NCBI GenBank assembly: GCA_023376005.1
Contig: CM042179.1
Span: 16,419,148-16,483,147, forward strand
Source of the DNA: Doryteuthis pealeii
Taxonomy: Eukaryota; Mollusca; Cephalopoda; Myopsida; Loliginidae
Reading direction: 5' to 3'
Length of the DNA stretch: 64,000 nt
Shown: piece by piece, positions 1 through 10,900 of the stretch
Position numbering within the stretch: the first letter of the stretch is position 1
How the letters are laid out: each line of letters opens with the position of its first letter
Program-made: the position numbers and the translations under genes
Notes under the pieces: generated by a model
What the model saw: only the letters and a program-made list of their open reading frames with translations
Databases searched by the model: none
Told to the model about the DNA's origin: nothing

Positions 1-1244
1 ACAATATTATTGAATAGTTTAAAAAGTCACTGAGCACAATATCAACATTTGAGAGTTCATGGATGATTGTCTTTATAATCTTTCACTGAAATCCTGCACG
101 TACATTGGAAAAAAACTTGAACTTGGCAGGTTCATATCTTCTAAAGTAGACTTTACTCCCACACAAAATTCTTTGATGAACTTAGGCAGACATAGCAGAT
201 GTTAGGAAAAAAATATTATGAAAATTGAAGAGGACATTTTCTATAGACTGACCATAAGCTACATAGGTGAAAAGTTGTTGATTTTGGAGTCATGCATTTG
301 GGTGGGCAAAATAAAATCTATCAGGTATAGGGTTAAAATAGTTGAATATTTGGATTCTACAGTCCTTATTTGCCTGACATAGCAAATTTCAGAAATATTT
401 AATTCATGGAAGTATTTTTTAAAATTAAAAACCCACATATTCCTAACTCATGAAGAGGAACATTTGTGACAAATTTCAAGTAATTCGGTGATGGTGGGTG
501 TAATGCCCTGGTGAATTGATATGGAATGACCCAAAGGAATAAAAATGTGTATTTTTAGAAGCCAAATGTGTTAACATTAGATTGTTTTAAAAACCTGCTT
601 TGACAGGATGGACTTTAAATTATTTTTAACACTTCAATAACTTCTTAGTCATATATCAATTTTATTTTAAAAGATTTTGCAAATTAGAAATAAAACTTAA
701 ATAGATTAAATTAAAATATTATTCAAATATTGGTTACCTACATGTATTAGATTTGAAGTGACCTTTTTTCTTTTCTTTTCTTTTTTTAGGTTTTTCATAC
801 ACAATTAATGATAGAAGATATAAATTCCATTATCCTCTCAAGAAGAGTAATTTGACTTGAGCAAATTTTCAATTTCATTTTCTCTTGCAAACAATAATAA
901 CTTCTGATATAGACATTATTATATATATTGTAAGCAATTTTTAGTTTTTTGTTTTTTACTTCAGAACTCCTTTTTGTTAGCATAATTGCCAATCATTCTA
1001 AAGATTTCTTCAGGTTTATAATCTGTAAGGAAATGGTTAAAGGTATTTTTAGGTTGTATAAATTAGAAAACAAAAACTGAAATAATTCTTTATTCAAAAT
1101 TAAAAGTAGGTTTAAAAGCAAATATACTGCGATGCTATTCAGTATTTATCTTAAAAATAGACAAACATATTATCTTGATTTGTTCTGTGTAATTCTAGAA
1201 AAAAAGTTTTGTCATTATCTATTGAAACTGTTATTAAGTTTGTT

Positions 1245-1275
<31 letters not shown>

Positions 1276-2040
1276 TTTTTTACATTTAAATTTTTTAATT
1301 TAATAAACCACTATAGAAATGTCTAAATCATAAAAAGAAACTAAACTTTTAGCCTTGAAAAATGTGTGGTTTCATACATCTTGGTGTATTGACACTGAAA
1401 TGAGTAAAGAATAGCAAAAAGCAATAATCACAAGATGGAGAAATAAAACTGTTTCATTAAAAAGTCTCAAAACAACCTGAATTAGTTATTTGACAAGGGA
1501 GGCAACTATTTTATTGTACAATTCACAAAATAAACATATAATGGGAATAGTTTTAAAAAAGAGGAGTATATAATGTACTAGATTTTGAATATAGACTCAA
1601 AGTATATTTTAACTTCCTCAATATATCTAAACTAATAGAAATACAAAACTTTCAGTTTTATTAAGGAAGTATAATGAAAATCAAGTTTCATTAGACCATG
1701 TTTCTTATATGTACCAAAACTGATTTTTAAAAAATTTTTTAAAAATTTTTAAAAAGCATATGCTCTTTGATATTAACATGTTTTAATGAAAGCTTTTATC
1801 ATTTTAAAAGTCAACGTGTATTAGAAGTGGAATTTCAAACTAAAATATTAGATGTTTCTCAGCTTAAAACAAACAATTATTAAAAAAGCATTTTAGTTAC
1901 AAAATATTTGTTTTTGCTCATTCTGAAATGGTATTCAACATGCAGAATAAATTATGACCTCTATTTTTTAAGCATCTAATTGAACTTTGGTTATTTTAAT
2001 TATATTGTAAATTTTGATCCACATTTATGTACAATATAGT
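1..2040. other. AT-rich non-coding DNA
   Basis: I see no gene, RNA or recognisable element here. The DNA is AT-rich with homopolymer T runs (notably near 1247-1281) and only short chance reading frames whose translations are low-complexity Phe/Lys/Asn. It could be intron or intergenic sequence. Confidence 0.6.
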
Positions 2041-2087
2041 CCAGTCTATTTGAAAAAAAAAAGGACCATATTATCTTAAGGCACCCC

Positions 2088-2236
2088 TTTTCGATTTTGT
2101 GTCATTAGGTCATTTTTTTCATTTACACAGTCAATATCCAGTTGTTTGTTAGGGTTAGGGGTTCTAACCCCTAACAAACAACCAGATATTGACAGTGTAA
2201 ATGAAAAAAAAATGACCTAATGACACAAAATCGAAA
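2088..2236. mobile_element. Foldback element with TTAGGG core
   Basis: An almost perfect inverted repeat: the arm starting TTTCGATTTTGTGTCATTAG at 2088 returns as its reverse complement ending at 2236. The tip of the hairpin is GTTAGGGTTAGGGG / CCCCTAAC, so the centre is made of telomere-type hexamers. A diverged relative with the same arms (CATTTACAC.., AACCAGAT.TTGAC.GTGTAAATG) lies at 50020-50234, so this is a dispersed family. No coding capacity; likely a MITE or foldback element. The flanking AAGGCACC / GGTCC bases resemble the outer ends of the second copy. Confidence 0.65.
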
Positions 2237-2244
2237 GGTCCAAA

Positions 2245-2700
2245 AAAAAAAAAAATAATGAATCATTACAATGAAAAGAAAATCTCTAACAAATAAAATG
2301 TTGAGGTATTATGTATTCTTTTTTTATTTTATTTTTACATCCTTTATAATATTAGATGTCTGCAAAAGTTTCCAGGATTTTCCAGCTGATCTACCGTGTT
2401 TCTAATTTTCAAAACAGGTGCTAGGAACTTTTGTACTTAATAATTGATTCATTTTCTATTAGTTTACTTCTTTCTTTCTTTGTTTTTTCTTTAATGTAAA
2501 AGTTAATTTTTTGTAAACCATCTTTCTGTGAAGTAATTTTAACCTTTCATTTCTCTTGCAATTAATGAAAAGTATAATTGAATATTTACTCAAAAAATGT
2601 TATTTCTTCACAAATGTAATTAATAGTTGTAAATAACTTTATACTGCAGTCCTTTATATAACAGTATATCATCCATTGTAAAATATTCATTCACTCTTCT

Positions 2701-2734
<34 letters not shown>

Positions 2735-3600
2735 TAGCGTTTTACTCTTGATTCCATCAAGATTTTTTTAAAAAAAAGAAACTTTTAAAATTTTATTGAA
2801 AAATGAAGAGGAAAAAAATTCTGATGCAAAAATTTGTATTGATAATTGAGCAAAAAAGGTAGTTATAAGAAATTATTTTATAATATTTTCTATACCAAAA
2901 GCAATAAAATACATTTATCTTTTAATATCTTTGTGCAATAATGATTTACATTTAAAATAATTGAACATATAAATATTACAAGCATAAATATGTTTATATG
3001 CACAACTTGTATTCTCAAATATGGATATATGTTGGGTAAGGTTTAGAATGAAATTTGATAGTATGACACAAATTGACATGTTTTCCTATAAGGATAACTT
3101 CAGAATTAATTTCTTATTCAACAAAAATTGAAATCTACATATGATAAAGGGGATAGAAGAAGTATATATATATATATATATATTATATTATATATTCCCT
3201 TTCTCTTTTTTTTTTTTTTTATTGACCCATTATCAAGAGCTAACAATCTTAATGAAACTTGGTATATGAACTACTTTCACTTCAATGATACATATTTTAA
3301 TGGTCTTTGTTGATAGGAGTAGCAGAGCTGTTCTCTAAATTTTTAGAAGAAAAAAAAAAAAATTGTTACTGTGGAAATGTATAGAAAGTGCCCTCATCCA
3401 AGAAACTGTTATCATCAATTCACTACTAGGTAACCCCCACCCTTCTCCCCAACAAATTAATAATCAAAGAATGTGGGATATGAAAATATATAAACTACAA
3501 CAAAAATGAAACTTTTTTTTTTAGTAAGGACCAAAATTTAAATGATTGTGGGATATGTTTGTATGTATGTGTGTGTGTGTATATATGTGTTGTTATGGGT
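2245..3600. other. AT-rich non-coding DNA with simple repeats
   Basis: No gene is visible. It contains a poly-T run (about 2703-2730), a (TA)n tract near 3163-3182 and a second poly-T near 3208-3221. The short reading frames follow these tracts and are not gene-like. Confidence 0.6.
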
Positions 3601-3665
3601 TCAACGTGAGAAAAATAGATATTTTATAAAAATGGTTTGCAAAAAGGATTTTTTTAAAATTTTTA

Positions 3666-3711
3666 CATATGCAACACATGTTTCAGATTTGTTGTCTTCT
3701 TCAGGCATTGA
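3666..3711 (-). ncRNA. Hammerhead ribozyme, minus strand
   Basis: On the minus strand: stem I 5' side ATGC, core CTGAAGA, stem II AGA/TCT with a 7-nt loop, core GAAA, short stem III (A-CATGTG-T, one wobble), U then U at the cleavage position, stem I 3' side GCAT. All invariant hammerhead core bases (CUGANGA, GAAA, UH) are present. It is the inverted and slightly weaker sister of the copy at 4176-4220. Activity is inferred, not shown. Confidence 0.65.
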
Positions 3712-4175
3712 ATTATTATTTTGGCAGAATATGTCCAATATTTGATAGGTTGTGTGTGTGTCTTCAGTATAGCAAATTATGTAATATAACATATATATGT
3801 ATGTAGGTGTATTTGTATACATATATATGCATGTATGTATATATAGTATCCAATTACCGCTTTAACTTTTCTGTCGCGGTAACATCAGTAAATAATCCAA
3901 AAGTGCTCAATAAAATAAAAACACAGAATAGTAACTGCTTTTACTAAACATTATTTATAACTATAATTAAATTGATAGCAATACTGAAGATAGAATTGAG
4001 GAATGAGTGCACGTGTGGAACATTACATCATTTTTTTCTCAATTTTTGCACGCAAGGATTGAAAAAAATAACGTAGCGTTCAACCGTTATTACACAACCA
4101 TTATAATCAAAAGGTAAGTTACAAAAACACACACAACCTATCAAATATCGGACATATTCTGCAAAAATAATAATT

Positions 4176-4220
4176 CAATGCCTGAAGAAGATAACAGATC
4201 TGAAACACGTGTCGCATATG
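4176..4220 (+). ncRNA. Hammerhead ribozyme, type I with short stem III
   Basis: Stem I pairs ATGC (4178-4181) with GCAT (4214-4217). The core CTGAAGA is 4182-4188. Stem II is AGAT/ATCT (4189-4192, 4198-4201) with loop AACAG. GAAA is 4202-4205. Stem III is the palindrome ACACGTGT. The cleavage triplet is GUC with the cut after 4213. The complete CUGANGA/GAAA/UH consensus and GUC triplet make this one of the best ribozyme candidates in the window. Very short stem III is known for hammerheads of Penelope-like elements and retrozymes and favours dimeric folding. Confidence 0.78.
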
Positions 4221-4419
4221 TAAGTTGATAAAAAATTTTTAAAAAGATATAATCCTTTTTTGCAAACCTTCTTTTTTATAAAATATCTATTTTTCTCCCC
4301 AGATTTCAATGTTTTGTAGAGTAATAAATCCAATCTGATAAAAGTATCCTTATAGAAAAACATGCCAATGATTTCATATATAAATGTGTATGTATGTATA
4401 TACTAGAAGCATAGCGTAT

Positions 4420-4725
4420 TGGACTGTTGATGTCTGAAGCCACCCTGGCACAACACCATGAAGCCAAGAGGTCCAGAAGAAAGCGGCAGCAACCAAGCAC
4501 TGGCACATCAACATCTTCAGGGACAGCCTTCACATGCAACATCTGGGTTGAGAATATTTTTCAAACATTGGACTTCAGTCACAAGAGGCACTGTAATTTC
4601 AGTGGCACAAGAACTACATTATAGTCTTCTGAGATTGAAATGCCACTGATGAATGGCATCCTAGAAGCAGCTACCCAGCATCAACTGGGTCAAGGCGCAG
4701 GGAGGGGGGGACTAGTGTATTGATT
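4420..4725 (+). mobile_element. 5'-truncated RTE-like LINE, C-terminal zinc finger
   Basis: Reads VSEATLAQHHEAKRSRRKRQ-type sequence followed by a decayed C-terminal zinc-finger motif (FTCNIW..ENIFQTLDFSHKRHC). The same end is better preserved on the minus strand at 32041-32300 as CDICGRECFSNIRLHSHRRLC. It is the terminal domain of an RTE-like ORF2 found in many invertebrate LINEs, followed by a short 3' UTR ending in a G-run. The second zinc-ligand Cys is replaced by Trp, so it is dead. Classic 5' truncation. Confidence 0.65.
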
Positions 4726-4830
4726 TGTTTACTTTTGAGATTTACAAATGCTGGACATTTTAAGTAGAATTTCAAATTTTATGTATATTTTAATTTTTAA
4801 ATATCTATGAATATAAATCAAATCTTAGTA

Positions 4831-5304
4831 TTATCTGCGTTATTCGACCTATTGTCCTCATCTTCATTATTATCTGTACAACGTTTTGGCCAATATGCCC
4901 TCCGGCCTTCTTTTAGGTATTTCTTGTCGGACTTAGGAACCATCACAGAACTTTGAACCTAACCCTTTATTCAGTCCACAGGGGTATCCTGTTCTCATTC
5001 CGCTAACCATAGCTAGGGTATTGGCGTTAAGCTGTGTTAATTATTATTCCATGATACTGCTTCCCTTGACCAGGATTGAACCTGCAGTCTAGGGGTAACT
5101 GTCATTTAGAACTGTCTTAACCTAACTCCTTTATCCACTAGGCTGTGTGTCCAATTGAACTTTACAAGAAGAAGGTTCCCGAGTTCAAAAAGAAGGTTCC
5201 CAAGTCTGACAAGAAATACCTGAAGAAGGCTGGAGAGCATATCGGCCAAAACATTGTACAGATAACAATGAAGATGAGGACAATAGTCTGAATAACGCAG
5301 ATAA
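4831..5304. repeat. Foldback of SINE tail units
   Basis: 4831-4935 (minus sense) and about 5200-5304 (plus sense) are inverted copies of one unit containing GACAAGAAATACCTGAAGAAGG-like sequence, GGCCAAAAC and ATGAAGATGAGGACAATAG. The minus-sense copy continues into a tRNA-like SINE head (4970-5155). Each unit has hammerhead-like order: CTGAAGA, a GGC/GCC stem, then AAAA where GAAA is required, then ACGTT/ACATT. Other fragments of the unit lie near 44030-44105, 48600-48665, 58055-58105 and 58420-58465. Confidence 0.55.
4970..5155 (-). mobile_element. tRNA-derived SINE head
   Basis: On the minus strand, CCTAGTGGATAAAGG resembles a pol III A box and GGTTCAATCC (near 5073-5082) a B box, with about 60 nt between them. 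The body runs into the tail unit at 4831-4935. A decayed relative (CCATAGCTGTGGG.., GGTTCAATC) lies at about 58130-58265, also on the minus strand. Confidence 0.55.
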
Positions 5305-6585
5305 TACTAATCAAGCCTCATCTCAAACATTCAGGGAAATCAAATCTTCATAATTTTTTCACAAAACAGAAGAACTGGTGTTGTGTGTGTGTGTATATAA
5401 AGATCAGAAGTACTTAATAGTTGTATTCATAAAAAACATGGCTGCTTAGAGAATGTTAATAGATATGGCTTCTTAGTTTATTGTATGTGATAATTAGCGT
5501 TGTTTAAAGTATTTATTAGAATAAATGTAGCAGTTTCAAATTTGCTTAAAAATAAAAAAATAAAAATATGAAATAATAATAATAAAATGAATAAAAAATA
5601 AATATTAAAAAAAATATATATATATAAACATATTCTTTTAATAGTGTTCTTAGTTTGTTGTTTTTCTATTGGTCATTTTAGTTTATGCTAATTTATGTGA
5701 TTTATTTGAATCACAGTGGTAAGTACTATATTTAATGCGTTTGCTCCCAGTCTCTTTAGTCAGATCTTAGCCCTGAAGAGCATTAAGCAAAACTTTAGTA
5801 GGTTCGTCTGACTCATTAGATTTATCTTTATATATATATAATTTACTTTGTCATTAATTGTTTTTTTAGAGTTTCATCCAGACATACATAAACACCAAAT
5901 GCCTTTTATATATGTACTAGAAGCAGCTACCTGGCAAAGCCTGGGTTGAGAAAAAATAACAATAATAAAATAAATATGGTATAATGCTTAGCAAGTTAGT
6001 CTTGCAGATCCATTGCTACTGAATAGCAAGTTCAATCCTTGCAGGATGCCCTGTAAAAAAGACCTGTTAATCTGGCTTGGTGAGAATTTTTTTTTTTTGT
6101 CAGGGTAGAGGAAATGACATCACATATAACAATATAGTAAGAAATTTTAATTCAATTATTAACAATTTTTTTTTTTAATAAGAGACAATTCATTAAACTG
6201 ATATTTCAAATTAAAAAACAAAAAAATTAAATACAGTATTTATATTTAAAAGGATTCTTTAATTTTTAAATTAAAAAAAAATATTTTTGTAATATGTAAA
6301 AAAAAACTAACATTAATTCAAAGTGTAACCAATCAAATATTAAATTACTATGGTAAAAATAAAATTAAAACATATCTTTTTAAAAAGAATTTTAAATGTG
6401 CTTTAAAATTGAATATCAAATTATAGTACTGATTTTGATACAAATGCAGAATTGCATTTTACATGTAAATAGCATTAGATTAATATAAGGATATCATAAC
6501 TGACTACATTAGCTCTTGTGCACTATTCTGCATTAGCGTCACCAAATCTATTAATTAGAATGTTTTTATTTTATTTATCTTTTTC
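5305..6585. other. AT-rich non-coding DNA
   Basis: No gene or clear element. At 5917-5946 a CTAG followed by AAGCAGCTACCTGGC AAA GCCTGGG could be a minus-strand Helitron 3' end, but one hairpin base is mismatched and no 5' partner was found. The rest is poly-A/T-rich. Confidence 0.5.
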
Positions 6586-6589
6586 TCTC

Positions 6590-6800
6590 TGGCACAAATG
6601 CAGTATAGAGCGCAAGAGAATATATCATTAAAATCGTATTTTATGTGTAAATAGCATTAGATTATGGAAACTCCCGAAGTAACCCTTACCCAAGCTGTCT
6701 CAAAGGTTTCGGGGATTTCCATAAAATGTAAATCATTTTAAACATAATCTAATGATATAATTTCTTGTGTGCTATTTGGCATTAGTAATTTTGTACATTT
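6590..6800. repeat. Imperfect inverted repeat, possible MITE
   Basis: The motif TAAATAGCATTAGATTA appears in direct copies near 6464 and 6645 and in inverted, decayed form near 6745-6785 (ATAATCTAATGATATAATTTC). GGAAACTCCC near 6665 and GGGGATTTCC near 6711 face each other. It looks like an old palindromic element; the ends are not defined. Confidence 0.35.
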
Positions 6801-6841
6801 GATATTAAGATAAATAAATTAATGTGATTATTTATAAATGT

Positions 6842-6902
6842 GTGTGATTCGAACCCTAACTGCCAGGCTGACAGGTGGGGATTCTAACCATTACACTAGC
6901 TG
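6842..6902 (-). mobile_element. tRNA-Asp-like SINE head
   Basis: On the minus strand the order CTAGTGTAATGGTTAGAATC, CCCACCTGTCAG, GGTTCGAATC matches the D-arm/A box, anticodon arm with GTC, and T-arm/B box of tRNA-Asp. The acceptor stem is not paired, so it is a tRNA-derived retroposon or pseudogene rather than a tRNA gene. An inverted second B-box piece (GTTAGGGTTCGAATC) is at 7093-7107, directly upstream of the hammerhead at 7135. Confidence 0.6.
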
Positions 6903-7134
6903 TTTTTTTCCCAGATTTCTCGTTTGTTTTTAAACTGATATATCCTACATTTTTTTGAGACTTACTGCACGGCAGTATGAGAGTACGCAAACAGTTTCAG
7001 ATGGTGGGTGCCGACAATTTTTGGGACAATATGTGCTTAATTGAAGTCATACCTAATTTGAAAATTAATTAGTTGATAATTTTCAAATGTAAGTTAGGGT
7101 TCGAATCACATATAAAGCGGCTACCTGTCTATAA

Positions 7135-7176
7135 CTCTGCTGATGAGGCATAATAGGCCGAAATGTACATACAGAG
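7135..7176 (+). ncRNA. Hammerhead ribozyme in a SINE-like unit
   Basis: A compact 42-nt hammerhead. Stem I is CTCTG (7135-7139) with CAGAG (7172-7176), perfectly paired. The core CTGATGA is 7140-7146. Stem II is GGC/GCC (7147-7149 and 7157-7159, with C7159 next to the core). GAAA is 7160-7163. Stem III is the palindrome ATGTACAT and the cleavage triplet AUA ends at 7171. Every invariant base is intact. It follows a tRNA-like B box by about 30 nt, so it may be the body of a hammerhead-bearing SINE or retrozyme. Confidence 0.8.
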
Positions 7177-7265
7177 ATTGACTTTTTTGATTTGTTTATG
7201 CCTTACATTTGAACAGATATATTCGCTTAATTCATTAATAAACTGCCCTTTATATATGTATAGAT

Positions 7266-7608
7266 CAGTTTTTCAACCGGTGTGCCGGGGCACACTAGTG
7301 TACCGTGAAGCTTCCGTGGTTGTGCCGTGAGTGTTGAGGACGGTTAATCATCCTCTTATATTTTATTCTATTACTTTAATATTTTTTGTTTTAATTGATT
7401 AAAAATATACTTTTAGCAATAAAATTATGTTGTAATAGTGAAAATGTGCTACAAGTGTAACACTTGTAGCACATTTTCACTATTCCTTTTCTTTTAAAAT
7501 TTAAATGATAAAATAATTATATGTTTATATACTATACTGATGGTGTACCTCAATCAATTTATTTCCCAGCTCACTGTGCCGTGAGATGAAAAAGGTTGAA
7601 AAACTGTG
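7266..7608. mobile_element. hAT-type MITE with 8-bp target duplication
   Basis: Ends CAGTTTTTCAACC at 7266 and GGTTGAAAAACTGTG at 7608 are terminal inverted repeats. The identical 8 bp GTATAGAT flanks both ends (7258-7265 and 7609-7616), the duplication length typical of hAT transposons. Sub-terminal GTGCCG / CGGCAC-type motifs also face each other. It has no transposase, so it is non-autonomous. It contains a separate perfect hairpin at 7434-7484. Confidence 0.85.
7434..7484. repeat. Perfect 25-bp-arm hairpin inside the MITE
   Basis: AATAGTGAAAATGTGCTAC.. returns as ..GTAGCACATTTTCACTATT around one central base. It does not correspond to the MITE's terminal repeats, so it is either a nested insertion or an internal foldback. 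Confidence 0.75.
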
Positions 7609-7936
7609 GTATAGATATATGTATATATAGTACCATCCAACTACTGGAATGTTTTTAAATTTTATGAATGGTTTGCTTAGTAGGTCAAATATATAAAATT
7701 TCTAGTGTGTTTGTAAAGAGTGTCAGGTTTACAGTAAAATAAAGCACACCCCTTTAGTATTACAGCATGAGGATTTGTCTTTAATAAAAGGGGAAATTTA
7801 TTAATGATAGCACTAAAGTATAAAGTTATTGTATAATGTATATTGTATAATGGTTCACTATTATCTGCAAATTTATCAACTGTAGTCTAGGAAGCATGTG
7901 AGAATAACTTCCTTGTGTGTGTATTTACATACATAC

Positions 7937-7939
<3 letters not shown>

Positions 7940-7986
<47 letters not shown>
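7940..7986. repeat. (TA)n microsatellite
   Basis: Uninterrupted TA dinucleotides interrupted once near 7979. It abuts the mariner end at 7987 and supplies its TA insertion site. Confidence 0.9.
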
Positions 7987-7988
<2 letters not shown>

Positions 7989-10900
7989 GGGTGTTCAGGA
8001 TAAATTTAAAAAGCAAAAAAGTGTTTGGTAACTACAAAATTTAATGGATTGTAAAAAAATTCAACAGGCACAGAAATTACACTACTGTCAACAAGTTTCC
8101 CTCAAAATAACCGCCATTAGCATCGATCACAGCCTCAATCCTGCTCTGGAACCTAGAACAAGCTGATGTTATAGTTTCCATGGGAAGGGTCTCAAAAATT
8201 ACCTTAATTCTGTTGAATAAATGGACTTTTGTAGAACGGTCATGGTGATTGTGTGTCTTTTGTAGAACGGGCATGGTGATTGGTGTCTTTTGTAGAACGG
8301 GCATGGTGATTGGTGTCTTTTGTAGAACGGTCATGGTGATTGGTGTCTTTTGTAGAACGGTCATGGTGATTGGTGTCTTTTGTAGAACGGGCATGGTGAT
8401 TGGTGTCTTTTGTAGAACGGTCATGGTGATGGTGTCTTTTGTAGAACGGTATTGGTGTCTTTGTAGAACGGGCATGGTGATTGGTGTCTTTGTAGAACGG
8501 CATGGTGATTGGTGTCTTTTGTAGAACGGGCATGGTGATTGGTGTCTTTTGTTGGTGATTGGTGTCTTTTGGGTCATGGTGATTGGTGTCTTTTGTAGAA
8601 CGGGCATGGTGATTGGTGTCTTTCTCAAGAGCACCCCATGCATAATACACCATGGTGATTGGTGTCTTTTGTAGAACGGGCATGGTGATTTGGTGTCTTT
8701 CTCAAGAGCACCCCATGCATAATACTCCATGGTGATTGGTGTCTTTTTGTAGAACTTTTGTAGAACGGTCATGGTGATTGTGTCTTTGTAGAACGGGCAT
8801 TGATTGGTGTCTTTTGTAGAACGGCATGGTGATTGGTGTCTGGTGATTGGTGTCTACTCCATGGTGATTGGTGTCTTTTGTAGAACGGGCATGGTGATTG
8901 GTGTCTTTCTCAGAGCACCCCATGCATAATACTCCATGGTGATTGGTGTCTTTTGTAGAACGGGCATGGTGATTGGTGTCTTTCTCAAGAGCACCCCATG
9001 CATAATACTCCATGGTGATTGGTATCTTTCTCAAGAGCACCCCATGCATAATACTCCATGGTGATTGGTGTCTTTCTCAAGAGCACCCCATGCATAATAC
9101 TCCATGGTGATTGGTATCTTTCTCAGAGCACCCCATGCATAATACTCCATGGTGATTGGTGTCTTTTGTAGAACGGGCATGGTGATTGGTGTCTTTCTCA
9201 AGAGCACCCCATGCATAATACTCCATGGTGATTGGTGTCTTTCTCAAGAGCATAATACTCCATGGTGATTGGTGTCTTTCTCAAGAGCACCCCATGCATA
9301 ATACTCCATGGTGATTGGTATCTTTCTCAAGAGCACCCCATGCATAATACTCCATGTGATTGGTGTCTTTTGTAGAACGGGCATGGTGATTGTGTCTTTC
9401 TCAAGAGCACCCCATGCATAATACTCCATGGTGATTGGTATCTTTCTCAAGAGCACCCCATGCATAATACTCCATGGTGATTGGTGTCTTTTGTAGGTGA
9501 TTGGTGTCTTTCTCAAGAGCACCCCATGCATAATACTCCATGGTGATTGGTGTGGAAGAGCACCCCATGCATAATACTCCATGGTGATTTGGTATCTTTC
9601 TCAAGAGCACCCCATGCATAATACTCCATGGTGATTGGTATCTTTCTCAAGAGCACCCCATGCATAATACTCCATGGTGATTGTGTCTTTCTCAAGAGCA
9701 CCCATGCATAATACTCCATGGTGATTGGTGTCTTTCTCAAGAGCACCCCATGCATAATACTCCATGGTGATTGGTGTCTTTCTCAAGAGCACCCCATGCA
9801 TAATACTCCATGGTGATTGGTGTCTTTCTCAAGAGCACCCCATGCATAATACTCCATGGTGATTGGTGTCTTTTGTAGAACGGGCATGGTGATTGGTGTC
9901 TTCTCAAGAGCACCCCATGCATAATACTCCATGGTGATTGGTGTCTTTCTCAAGAGCACCCCATGCATAATACTCCATGGTGATTGGTGTCTTTTGTAGA
10001 ACGGGCATGGTGATTGGTGTCTTTCTCAAGAGCACCCCATGCATAATACTCCATGGTGATTGGTGTCTTTGTAGAACGGGCATGGTGATTGGTGTCTTTC
10101 TCAAGAGCACCCCATGCATAATACTCCATGGTGATTGGTGTCTTTCTCAAGAGCACCCCATGCATAATACTCCATGGTGATTGGTATCTTTCTCAAGAGC
10201 ACCCCATGCATAATACTCCATGGTGATTGGTGTCTTTCTCAAGCACCCCATGCATAATACTCCATGGTGATTGGTAGAGCACCCCATGCATAATACTCCA
10301 TGGTGATTGGTGTCTTTCTCAAGAGCACCCCATGCATAATACTCCATGGTGATTGGTGTCTTTCTCAGAGCACCCCATGCATAATACTCCATGGTGATTG
10401 GTGTCTTTCTCAAGAGCACCCATGCATAATACTCCATGGTGATGGTGTCTTTCTCAAGAGCACCCCATGCATAATACATGGTGATTGGTATCTTTCTCAT
10501 GCATAATACTCCATGGTGATTGGTATCTTTCTCAAGAGCACCCCATGCATAATACTCCATGGTGATTGGTGTCTTTCTCAAGAGCACCCCATGCATAATA
10601 CTCCATGGTGATTGGTGTCTTTCTCAAGAGCACCCCATGCATAATACTCCATGGTGATTGGTGTCTTTCTCAAAGCACCCCATGCATAATACTCCCTTTC
10701 TCAAGAGCACCCCATGCATATACTCCATGGTGATTGGTATCTTTCTCAAGAGCACCCCATGCATAATACTCCATGGTGATTGGTATCTTTCTCAAGAGCA
10801 CCCCATGCATAATACTCCATGGTGATTGGTATCTTTCTCAAGAGCACCCCATGCATAATACTCCATGGTGATTGGTATCTTTCTCAAGAGCACCCCATGC

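Larger units (their letters stand above)
3608..4299. repeat. Foldback: inverted copies of one dispersed element
   Basis: The segment 3608-3764 recurs as its reverse complement at about 4129-4299 with roughly 10-15% differences by eye. Shared landmarks are AAATAGATATTTTATAAAAA, the central hammerhead, CAGAATATGTCC and AACCTATCAAATAT. The 365-bp spacer is AT-rich with (TA)/(TATG) tracts. Two opposite insertions of the same short element, or one foldback transposon, would explain it. Each arm carries a hammerhead ribozyme motif. Confidence 0.7.

Noticed and set aside
2150..2175. TTAGGG repeats as a telomere or chromosome end
   Set aside because: Only two to three hexamers at a hairpin tip inside a dispersed element.
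4655..4700. CTAGAAGCAGCTACCC with a small hairpin as a Helitron end
   Set aside because: The base before CTAG is C rather than A and the segment is better explained as the LINE 3' UTR.
6842..6902. Functional tRNA-Asp gene
   Set aside because: A and B boxes and GTC anticodon are present but the acceptor stem does not pair.
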